Shown here piece by piece: positions 54,234 to 64,000 of a DNA stretch of 64,000 nucleotides; position 1 is the stretch's first letter, and each line of letters begins with the position of its first letter. The stretch spans positions 1,984,001-2,048,000 of the forward strand of contig NW_026611618.1 in NCBI RefSeq assembly GCF_028009165.1, read 5' to 3'. Under the pieces are notes generated by a model. It ran no database searches, had not been told where the DNA came from, and worked only from the letters and a program-made list of their open reading frames with translations. The translations under genes were made by a program, and so were the position numbers. The DNA comes from Akanthomyces muscarius (Eukaryota; Ascomycota; Sordariomycetes; Hypocreales; Cordycipitaceae).

Positions 54234-56068
54234 ATGCTCATCGAAGCTGTCAACACCAGCGCGGTGGCTGTGGCCATTCCCGTCTGTCTACTTTTGTTTC
54301 TCGTACTCGGCCGGCTCATGGTCGCGTACAAGGTTGCCAAGTCGCCTGGCATCAGAGCAGCTTCGATCGGAGATAATCCTTTTTCTGGTACATGACTTTC
54401 CCATTCTCATCCGAAAAAAAAAAGAGTAGAAAACATATGGTTTCGAGGACGCAAAAGTACTGACGCCGCACTGAAATAGCTCTCAAGACCGCCTTGACCG
54501 CGGTGCACTACCAGAACCAGAATCGCCTTTACGACTTTTTCAAGCACATCTTCAAGTCTGCCAATCCGGAAACTCCCAACGCTGTCGAAATTCTCTTCTT
54601 TGGCCGTCGCATCATTTTTAGCCAAGAGCCCGAACACATCAAGACGGTTCTCACCTCCAAGTTTGCCGAGTTTGGCAAGGGCCCGAAGTTCCACCAGGTG
54701 TGGGCGCCGTTCCTAGGTGACAGCATCTTCACCACCGATGGCGCCCAATGGCACGATAGCAGGACGCTCATTCGGCCCATGTTTGTCAAGGACAGGGTCC
54801 GTGATATGGAAATCTTTGAGCGCTGGGCGGACAAGCTCATCTCCAAGATACCGGGCTCTGGCCAGACTGTTGACATGTGCGACCTGTTCTACCGCATGAC
54901 GCTCGACCTTACTACCGACTTTCTGCTGGGCCACGGAGTTGGCAGTCTCGATAAGTGAGTTTTCTTGCAAGCCAGGTATCGACCATCTGCTTACATGCTG
55001 CAGTCCCAATAGCGAATTCTCCAACGCCTTTACTGTCGTGCAGCGACTTCAGATGATTCTGACGATTCTCTTGTATGTAGCCGACATTGATTTCTGACTT
55101 GTTCCTTTTTGCTAACAAGCCAGGCCATTCCGTCACTTTGTCCCACAAAAGCAGTACCGTGACGGCATCAAAACGCTCGAGAAATTCATGACACCATATA
55201 TTCAGCAGACGCTGTCGCTCACGCCAGATGAGCTCGAGAAATTGTCCAAGTCTGACAAGGAGTTTACATTTCTCCACAACATTGCGCGCTTCTCTCGCGA
55301 CCCCAAGGTCATTCGCGACCAGATCATGGCCGTGCTGCTAGCGGGCCGAGACACCACAGCTGCGACACTGTCTTGGACGCTCTACGAGCTAGCCAACTAC
55401 CCTGCTGTCTGGGCCAAGCTTCGTGAGACGGTTCTAGAAAAAGTTGGAGCGACCCGCAATCCGACGTACGACGATATTAAAGGCATGACTTACTTGACTC
55501 ATGCCATCAACGAAACCCTGCGCCTGTACCCGGCCGTGCCTTACAACATCAGATCTTGCCGTAAGTTACTCTGAAGCGAGTCAGCTAGAACACGCTAATG
55601 CTTTTGTATAGTTGAGGACTCTACACTCACTGGCGCACCTGGCCAGCCAGACATTGCATGCTTCAAGGGTAACCACGTCATCTACAGCACCTATGCCATG
55701 CAGCGTCGCCGCGACCTCTACCCGCCCGTGTCTGAGACATTCGCCGACCCGGACATCTACAGCCCTGACCGCTGGGAGCACTGGACGCCGCGACCCTGGC
55801 AGTACGTGCCATTCAATGGCGGCCCGCGTATCTGCATTGGCCAAAACTTTGCCGTCACCGAGATTGGCTACGTCTGTATGTACAAGCGTGCGCTAGAGTA
55901 TCATGTTCCAGTACTGACTTTTGCGCCGCAGTGGTGAAATTGTTGCAGAAATATGAGAGAATCGAGTATCGCGATGATTGGAACGCGCAGTTTCACAAGG
56001 CAGAGATTGTTGGCTGCCCAGGACGGGGCGTCCCTGTTGCGTTTTTCGAGCCGGAAAAGAAGAACTAA
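54234..56068 (+). CDS. Cytochrome P450, CYP52-like fatty acid/alkane hydroxylase type
   Basis: Six exons (54234-54387, 54480-54954, 55004-55072, 55124-55560, 55612-55875, 55932-56068) give 511 aa. Residues about 8-30 form a membrane anchor (VAIPVCLLLFLVLGRLMV). All core P450 elements are intact: I-helix AVLLAGRDTTAATLSW, ExxR in INETLRLYPAVPYNIR, PDRW, and heme ligand loop FNGGPRICIGQNFA. The sequence style (ILFFGRRIIFSQEPEHIKTVL, WHDSRTLIRPMFVKDRV) resembles CYP52/CYP539-type ER hydroxylases that act on fatty acids or alkanes at the terminal carbon. Exact family assignment needs an alignment. The third exon is just 69 nt. Confidence 0.92.
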
Positions 56069-56505
56069 ACGTAATATCCAATGAAATGTTTCTTGTTGAT
56101 TTGTACTTTTCTCTTTCATGAAGGTGCGATGTTCCGCCCTATCCATAGCAACCTGGGCAATTCACGCACATGCCGCCTCGCGACGGGTCCACGCAGCAAC
56201 AAGGAGACGGCGGAGAAACAGGCCGCTATACCAGCTGACCACGGCTGCTCTACTTGCCTGGTGCCGGCAACAGAATGAAGAAGGCTAGGAAAATAATGAA
56301 AATTTATTGAGCCAATGCTCACCTTGACCGTTCGCCACTGTTGTCTTTGTGTAACCTCGTAACAAACGGCCGTAGTGGAGCTCAACTTCACGTTTACATC
56401 CTTCACTGGCTTCTCGAGCGTGGCATACTTAAATCCCAACTCGCCTCTATCCTGGAGAATCCTTACTTTTACATTACTATCCTCGTCACTATCAAGTGCC
56501 CCGCG
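56069..56505. other. Short intergenic interval, P450 (+) / ATPase (+)
   Basis: 437 bp with no repeat or gene. The ATPase frame is open upstream to 56341 but lacks an ATG before 56506. Confidence 0.45.
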
Positions 56506-58433
56506 ATGCCCAGCTTAGTTAAAGAAACGGCTGACTCTGCGGAGTTTGACCGCCATATGAAGCTACTTCGCATCAACACCAACGAACCCAATATTGAAAT
56601 CCGCAACACCCCGATATTTGACACGATTGTCAGAAATCAAGTCAGCGAGCTTTCCACGCCAATTGATGGCAAGGCTTCTATCCAGACACCATTTACGCAA
56701 TATGGCTTGCTTGGTGGCATCTCCCAGAACGACTTCGGCGAAGACGGCTTCGACAGCCAACGGCGAGCGGTATCCGACCCGCGCCTCTTCTACAATGTCG
56801 CCACACCTTCGAGTATTTTCATCTGCGGAAGCCAAGGCTCCGGCAAGAGCCATTCTCTAAGCTGCTTGCTCGAAAACTGTCTACTACCATCGGTTGCCAA
56901 CGTGCTGCCGCGCCCCCTCACGGGCCTCGTGTTCCATTACGATACCTTCAACTCCGATGTGGGCGGCACGCCTTCCGAAGCTGCCTACCTGTCTTCGAAT
57001 ACAAACGTCAAAGTGCGAGTTCTCTGTGCACCTACAAACCGAGTCAAGATTGAGGTAGCAATGCCATAATCCACCTAGCCGAACTGTGTGTAGCTAACTT
57101 TTGTGTGAAATAGAAAGTGTACAGCTGTCTTCCAAACGTTGTCGTCTCGGATTTTAGAATTCACGAGTCCCAGCTCAACACGAAGCGCATGCTCGACCTG
57201 ATGGCTATGGACTCGGCTGCGGGTGATGCCTGGCCCTTGTACATGCACACCGTGACGCGCATCCTGCGCGACATGCGTCTGGAGCAGCAGCAGCGTCGCG
57301 AGGACGATGGATTCAACTACGGAGACTTCAAGCGACGTCTGACCGAGCAGCCCTTGGTTGGCGGGCAGCTGGGCCCTCTGCAGCAGCGTCTCGACGCTCT
57401 CGAGAGCTTCATGGTGCCTATCGATGCCACCAAGACACGGCTCCAAGGAGGGAACAGAAAGCATGGCAGGTTTGTCAAGGGTGAAAAGACGGTTGATAAG
57501 ACGTGGAAGCCAAAAGTGAGCTCTAGCCTCAGATTTCCAAAAAGCTAGTCCTATTTGCTAACAGATTTGCTTTATTAGGCCGGTCAGCTGACCATTGTCG
57601 ACTTGTCGTGTCCTTGCATCACAGACGCGACTGCCTGTTCTCTCTTTACCATCTGTCTCAGTCTCTTTCTGGAGCAGCAGTCCGAGGTCGGCCGCGTTGT
57701 GGCTCTCGACGAGGCGCACAAATACATGACGGGCTCCGTCGAGAGCGAGACTCTGACAGAGAGACTCCTCTCGGCCATCCGACTGCAGCGACACTTGGCA
57801 GCACGCGTCTTCATTTCCACCCAGGAGCCCACAATTTCGCCCAAGCTGCTCGATCTGTGCTCTGCCACCATTGTGCACCGCTTCACGTCGCCCGAGTGGC
57901 TCCAAACGCTCAAGGCCCATCTTGCCGGCGCCTCGGTGCTGGGCGCCAGCACATCATCCCGCGGCTCGAGCCACGATGACGACGGCGACGTCCTCGCGAC
58001 GCCTGTCCTGCGCAGCGGAAGCTCTGAACGTCTGCTGGCGGAGATTTTCCGGCAGATTGTGTCGCTGCGCACCGGAGAGGCGCTGCTGTTTGCGCCCAAC
58101 GCGGCCGTTGGCGTGCTCATGGAGCGCGTCGCGCAGGCAGACGACACGAGCTCGTCTGCGCAGTCGTCGTCGGCGAGCGCCGCAACGGACGATTCGGAAA
58201 GTGCGGCGGAAGGTTGGAAGCTGTCTAAGGACTTGCTCTCATTCAACGAGTACAGCCCGGACGATGCGGTGCTGAGACCAAAGGTGGAGGGCTTTGTGGC
58301 GGCGGCCGTCGCCGCGGCTGCTGCAGCAGAGTGGCGTCCCAAGGAAGCGATTCGCTTAGGGAGCGGCGTGCTCAAGATCTTTATCCGACAGCGTGTTACG
58401 CAGGATGGCGGCCAGTCAATCATGGCTGGATAG
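56506..58433 (+). CDS. HerA/FtsK-like P-loop ATPase of unknown role
   Basis: Three exons (56506-57054, 57114-57515, 57579-58433) give 601 aa; all junctions are phase 0. Walker A is FICGSQGSGKSHSLSCLLEN (about residues 105-124) and Walker B is GRVVALDEAHKYM. A sensor-like stretch, RHLAARVFISTQEPTISPKL, has the HerA-type ST-Q-xP pattern, and the SATIVHRFTSPEWLQTL block follows as in bacterial and archaeal HerA/TrwB relatives. The middle exon is mostly helical (ILRDMRLEQQQRREDDGF, then GDFKRRLTEQ) and probably forms an insert. The C-terminus has an alanine run and a short basic end. The family is patchily known in fungi and I know no function; DNA translocation is possible by analogy only. Confidence 0.75.
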
Positions 58434-58894
58434 GCGGTGGAGTGGACAAGTTCAGCAAAATTTGCTATGTGTTTTTTTCTTCTCATATACAGTTTTCGAC
58501 TTTGCTTCGGAATGCCCGCAGAAGATGATTCAGGTGAGACTGCCAGCGTACGACTGGCTTAGCAGCTATGTTTCAGACTGGTCTGCCAGGATTTCTGCGT
58601 CCAGAGTCTACGAGCGTTGTACTTGCAAAATATGTAAAAACAGAGCTAGACTTGGCTTGCCAAGAGAAACATTGACAGCGGTAAACCCATAGAAGCGATG
58701 AAGGAAACAAGTCTTTTTTATAAATCAAGCCAATGAAAGAGACAAATAAAAAAATGAAAGCAGAATATAGAGAAAAGGAGATTAGGCAGCGTCGAGGCGG
58801 CTCATTCATTCAGATTAAGTCATGGGATTTAGATACAAGTTCTAGTCATTTGCCATGCTAATGTGATGCATCTCTTAGCATCCCCGCGTTTATT
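58434..58894. other. Convergent intergenic region
   Basis: 461 bp between the ATPase (+) and MON2 (-) 3' ends. A/G-rich at 58735-58790; no gene is seen. Confidence 0.45.
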
Positions 58895-61800
58895 CTAGGC
58901 AATGCCCAGCTCTCCTCCTATCACGTCCAGCGCTTCCCTCAGCAGCTCCAGGACCTTTTCATCGCCTCCGGCCACCAGCCCCTTTACCAGGAGCGGATAC
59001 AGCCGCAGGAGGTGCTTCCTGCTCGTGCTCTGCGCGCCGTTGAGCGCCGGGATGGCGTCCGACTCGCTGCGCAAGTCGACCAGCCTGCGCAGCGTCCACA
59101 GCAGCTCGCGCCGTTGGCTCACTGGCTGCGGCATCTTGCCTCGCAGCGGCTGGTCGGCCACGTACGCGCGCAAGGCGAGAGCACACCGCAGAATGAAAAA
59201 CGGCGCCACGGAAGAAGCGATGCGGGCTCGGATGGACATGGAAAGAGAAGCGTCGTCCTTTGCCGCCATGCCCTTTTTCGTTGGCTTTGATTTGGTGATG
59301 GGAGGCTGGTCGGCGTGCTCTTCCGCCACGAGGGTAAAGAGCTCCTCAAACGCGACATACGCAATCTTGGTGCGGCATGTCGGGGGGACAAAGACAGTTT
59401 GGCCTGTTCGTGTTTCGTAAAGCGCAGAGAGTCCAGCTTCGCTTTCTCCATTGATGATTTCGTAGTCGGCATCCGTGGGTGCATGGATGATGGATGTCTT
59501 GAACAGGCTCGATGCAAGCGCTTTTCTGGCCTGGTCAGGGACATCTTCTGCCCCGAGATCCGGTATGATCATGTCTCGCAGATGCTTGAAAGACGCAATG
59601 TCAAACTCCTCATCGGCAGCAAAATTAGTCCCTGCTGCAGCGTCATCACAGTCAGCACTCAAGATGCTGTCACCGAGACTTGCAACATTGAACCAAATGT
59701 GCTGCGCGGTCTCTTTCGGTACGTGAAGGTCTTTCAGCTGCGGTAAAGTAGCCTCCAAAATAGCAAGAGCAGACGAGGTCGCCACTCTCCACGGTTGGAC
59801 GGCCTTCGTAGTCAGCGGAAAGCCGTACTTCAATGCAATCGGTTTGCAAAGAGCTACGAGCGCCGTCGCCAGTGATCCGCTGGCGTATATGTCCTTGTCC
59901 GCTGCGTGCTTCAGTGCCACTATTTCCAAACAGGATATGCTTGCTCTGGATAGCGCGACAAACGTGCGCTTTGGCTTCTTCTCCCGAGTCGACTCTTGTT
60001 CAAATGCCAGGGTCACCAATTTTGAGCCATATGACAGCATAGCAGACGGAATGCCCTCCACATCGGTTCGTATCATTTTTACCGCTGCCATAATTTTCGA
60101 TTGGAGTTGTGTCAAGTTGTCCAGATCCGATGCAAACGAGCCATACGAGGCCTCCTGGGCCGACAAGTGAAGCAGAGTCAAGATCCGCTCGACTCTCTTG
60201 ACCGTAAGGTTCTCTTGTATTAGTTGATAGAGCTCTGTCAAAGCCGCGACGTATGCAATCAAGCAGCCTTGATTGTCTTCCCCTTTGCCCTCGCTTACTA
60301 CAGCCGCCGGTACGCCTCGCGCCCACAGCTCCCATGCCAGGTCAACGGCATCTTCATTGAGGTTTGCTTTCTGTTCCTCATTTGCCTGAGATAGGATAAG
60401 GGCTAGCGCTTTGAAGGCTGCGGTATTAATGGCAAGAACTTTGAAGTCGAGCAGGGTTGCGAAATGCGTCAGCAGCTCTTTCCACAGCTCGTTAAACGAT
60501 GAATGCGCTGTCAGTGCATCGAGGTAGTTTGCTAGAAGAGTGGATATGCCATCGAGGGCAACGACTGAAGTATCATGCCATTCATTGCGGTTGCCGTCGG
60601 TTTCATCCTCGCTCGTGGATTCTAACTCATCTTCAAGCGACGACAAAAGTCTAAACAAGACAGACCTGATGCACATGGACCATGCCTCTGGGGTAAGGCG
60701 GTCTCCATACGCGTCAAAGATGCGAAGCAATGTCTGTATAGCACTATTGCGAAGTTCAAGTCTGGTATCGGAGCTTACAGCTGTGAGACGCTGCAGTAGC
60801 AGCAGCCAGAGCGCCGCTGAGGAGTTTTGATCCTCACTGTTTGAAGCAAGTTTCGCCAGGCTTGTAGAGTCAACGTCTTTCATCAGCTCTTCAGTGATCT
60901 CGAGCGACTTTGACCGGCTAGAGAGGAAGTCGGATAATATCCAGAAAAAAGTAACAGTCTAGTTTGCAGTTAGCATAATCCTGAGCGCCGCTTATCTCTT
61001 GCGCAGAGTATCTCACCGTCAAAGCAATATTCAAATCATCGTCCTGCGAGCTGAAATTGTACAGAGCATCGACAAGGATCAAGAAGCAGTTATTGGGAAG
61101 CGAAGCCAGGAAGTCGGAGCAGATGAGTTGCAGCGAGCCGAATGCGGAACGGACCAGCTTCGATGACCGGGTCCCGATTGGTTTGCTCGACTCTCTTCCC
61201 TGTTCTGAGATTGTATCCTTGGCCACAAATACGCTGCCGATGATCTCAAAAGCAACGTCCCAGCCTTCAACTAGGCTCTCGCCATAGTTTTCGAGAATTT
61301 GGCGAAGTCCCTCGAGAATAATCCGATGAATTTCCAGATCCGTCGCGTTACCAGCAACAGAGTCCTCTCGTTTCTTTTTTTGTAGTGCTGCCAGAGACTC
61401 ACGCAAACCGACAAGAAGACGCAACTGAATGGGGCCACGTAGATCCTCTGAAAGACTGGCGGCCATACTGCCAGATTCAAGCATGAATCTAGCCAGAACC
61501 TCGGCTGCCCTTGTGCGAACGGGCGCGCTCAACGTTGTTGAATCCAAGGTGGTGCTCAGTTGAGTGACGAGCAAATCCCAGCCGGATTTAGCCGGATCAC
61601 TGGTAAGTAGCCTTTCAGAATTGATGGATGCGATTTCACCAAGCTTAGCCAAAGCAAACAGGAGTTCTTGGTTGGTGCCGGTAATTGTTTGGTTGGCAAA
61701 GCTGAGTGCACGCCTATGGCCCTGGCCAGGCCTTTGGCCGGGCTTGAGAGGCTCTTTTGCTTGCGGCTGTGCTGGAGTGCTGTCGGTAGAGAGCTGTACG

Positions 61801-64000
61801 GCCAAAAGTCCGCAAATGGCTTGGACCACCTGCGTAAACTGTTCGTCGGGGAAGTCAATTGTACTCTCGAGTAGTCTGGAGGCCGCAGTTTCGACGGAGC
61901 GGACTTCGTTACTAAAGTTTGCCATCAAAGAACTGTTTTCACTCTCGCTTCCCTGGTCAGGAGCTCGACTCATGGACGGAGATCTTAGCGAACCCTTGCT
62001 CGTAGAGAAGAGGACGAGGTCAGCCTGTTGCAAAGTCTCGAGTATGATGCTCCATGATGTCCCGAGAGTCGGGCCGAGCGCAATACCAAGGTTCAAAAGC
62101 GCACGTAGGCAGAGCAGGTTGCGGGTATTCAATGATGCACTGGCCATATCTGCGTTCACTTGACGCTGCTTTTCTGTCGCCTGTGGGCTTTGGAGTGTCT
62201 CGACGCTTAAAAGGCCCCTCGCATTGCTCAAAATGGAGGATGCAGGGCTCTCAGGAGCGGCTGCAGGTGTGAGCGGCCGCGACTGCCCGGCATTGAGACA
62301 GGCCGTCAAGACATTAGGCGGCACGGCAGACTTTCCCAATGTGGTCAGAAAGGCGTCTCTCGGAGTTGCGAGCTGAAGCAAGCCAGCGACGTGAGCAAAC
62401 CGTTGGAAAGCTCGAACGAGTCCATGGTAGTACTCTGAATCTAGCGAAGCATAGAGAAAATTGGAGCATGTGGCCAGAATAGCAGGCCAGCACTCGTCGA
62501 CAATGGAGGAACATATCATGACCTCAGAGTGCAGCGGGTGACTTTCGAGTGTGAGTGGGTTGATAGGAATCGGATTCTTCTTGAATGATGACGATCGTTC
62601 TGTCCTGGTTCGAGTGGGATGGTTTTCGGCCTCCAGCTGCTGCGGCTTCGGCGAGTCGCTGTCCAATTCTTGTGGAGAGATCTTACGACGGCCCTTGTTG
62701 TCGCCGGAAACTGTAAGCGGGAGAATGAACTTAGCAAGACCATCCGAGAGGGACGAGATGCATGCCAATATCAAGCTGTATACATATGTTTCTGGGATGG
62801 GAGGCGGTTCAGTTTTGTCCAGCTGATCAATACAAGGAATACGAATAGTACTCCATCTGGAATTAATGCCAACATGCGATGATTCTGCGCCGGATGTGCC
62901 ACTCATGATGCCACTAACACCACTGGCTTCCAGAACAGCTTGATCAGAGGCATCCTGGCCGTCACGGTTATCAGAAGCTGGAATTGTAGACTGGTGGCTA
63001 AGTCCTATGACGGCAGGTTTTTCTGTGCCCAGTCGAACAAAGATGGCGACAAGTGCTTTGAAGATATCCTTCTGGCCCTCCTTGGCATCATACAGGGCAT
63101 AGATTTCTCGTATCAGCGAATGCTCCGCAAAGAGGCCGCGGAAGACTTCCATGCATAGAGCTCTCTTCCACAACGACGAATCCTGATCCATCAGATGGGT
63201 CAAGATACCGAGGGCCTCGCCACATTCCACTGGCAAGAGGCTGATATGCCGGCGTAGCAAGGTGTACAGGATACGAACCAGTCTGACCGACGTGGAAAAG
63301 GTAGGTTTCCCTTTTAAACCACTCACGAGCAGAGGCATCACACGCACTCTCAGCACTTGGACCTGTTCGGGGTGTGCCGCCAATAAGTTGCCGTGGTTGG
63401 TGATGACAGATTCGATGAGTTCTAGTCCAAAGGTTTGAGGGAGACCGGCGAAGCGCATGTATTCCGGTCTTTGGTTCTCGGTAAGAAGGCACAAATCATT
63501 AAATATCTATCATACGTCAGCACGAAGTTTCAGTTGAGAGTCCACGCTCCTCACTCTGTAGGCATCGAGGGCCGCGGTACGCAGTTGGACTTTGCCATCG
63601 GCAGTAGCAGCCTCGCCGACGAATGGTTGATTGGAACCATTTTCTGTGCATGTTAGAACCGCTCATTTCATGCCAACATAGAATGGACATACTGTCTTCT
63701 GTGACTACTTTGTCAAAGACGGCTACTACAAGCTGCTGCAGTGTAGCCGCAGACGTGTTGTTGACGATTGCATTTTTGCTGCTCTGCAAAATGAAGCAAA
63801 TGTTCAGCGTGGTGACGAGCAGCTCGCCTTGTAGCTCTGCGGCATAGTTTTGGAGAAGCGATGGCAGCGCTTGCAAGATTTTTAGCTGAACATCGAGAGC
63901 CGCGGAAGAAGCTTGCATCAAGGCCTCGAGAACCTGGTTGAGCTTGGATCGCGGCAGCGCTCTAGCGACAATGAGCCTCTGCAGGCACACGATGGCAATG
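58895..64000 (-). CDS. MON2: Mon2/Ysl2, Arf-GEF-like Golgi/endosome trafficking scaffold; N-terminus cut by window end
   Basis: Four visible exons (64000-63693, 63643-63555, 63506-61017, 60958-58895) encode at least 1649 residues in one frame; the start lies beyond the window. Mon2 is a large HEAT-like protein related to BIG/GBF GEFs but lacking the Sec7 domain. It works with the flippase Neo1 and Dop1 at the Golgi/endosome. The first visible segment (IVCLQRLIVARALPRSKLNQ, LQILQALPSLL-like, GELLVTTLNICFILQ) is the DCB domain, about 60-75 residues in from the usual start. HUS-type motifs follow (IFNDLCLLTENQRPEYMRFA, TFGLELIESVITNHG), and the C-terminal Mon2_C region reaches AIPALNGAQSTSRKHLLRLYPLL. 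Length is close to yeast Mon2 (1636 aa). Confidence 0.93.

Noticed and set aside
57584..58486. 300-codon open frame on the reverse strand
   Set aside because: It is a shadow of the last exon of the HerA-like ATPase, whose Walker B and family motifs are on the + strand.
1..64000. CRISPR arrays, rRNA or tRNA genes, bacterial-type operons
   Set aside because: I looked for regularly spaced perfect repeats and for tRNA-like B-box sequences and found none I could support; spliced genes show the source is eukaryotic.

Overview
This window looks like a chromosomal segment of a filamentous ascomycete, most likely a sordariomycete and plausibly Hypocreales. The basis is short GT-AG introns (mostly 50-80 nt), GC-rich third codon positions, roughly one gene per 2.7 kb, and protein families typical of that group: an APSES-ankyrin MBF factor, Dal5-type and Mup1-type permeases, an AA1-like secreted protein and a CYP52-type P450. 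I saw no bacterial operons, CRISPR, rRNA or tRNA. Exon boundaries were joined by hand and the coding sums checked for divisibility by three.

Layout. 1-7.5 kb: 5' end of a CENP-L/Fta1-like kinetochore gene (-), MET8 (-), a Rabenosyn/Pep7 FYVE protein (+), and an Mbp1-like MBF subunit (-). 9-17 kb: an LYR protein (+), an SSAT-like acetyltransferase (-), a choline-kinase-like phosphotransferase (+), an amidoligase (+) behind a 25-nt poly-C tract, and a Dal5-family transporter (-). 17-23.3 kb: a 2.7-kb leader/promoter region, an uncharacterised regulator-like gene (+) whose main frame carries an in-frame TAG, and a methionine-permease-like transporter (-). 23-33 kb is gene-poor: an AA1-like secreted protein (-), a GH2 glycosidase (+), an AT-rich island with a degenerate fold-back element, and a tiny SCP2-domain gene (+). 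33-43 kb: TRM7 (+), a GNAT (-), a PRPP synthetase (-) with a 9-nt microexon, and a flavoprotein-domain/repeat fusion (+). 43-51 kb: a large disordered fungal protein (+) and an Mps1-family kinase (+). 54-64 kb: a CYP52-type P450 (+), a HerA-like P-loop ATPase (+) and MON2 (-, cut by the window end).

The genes do not form an obvious pathway cluster. Two themes recur. First, cell-cycle genes: an MBF DNA-binding subunit is encoded here, and perfect MCB boxes (ACGCGT) lie 66 bp and 104 bp upstream of the two chromosome-segregation genes in the same window. Second, endosome/Golgi traffic: Pep7/Rabenosyn and Mon2.

The most interesting observations are: the 19.3-21.3 kb gene, with a candidate spliced uORF overlapping its start codon and two in-phase 3' splice sites that include or skip a stop codon; the fold-back element at 31.1-31.9 kb; a pair of purine-rich dispersed repeats; and the flavoprotein-ankyrin-like fusion.
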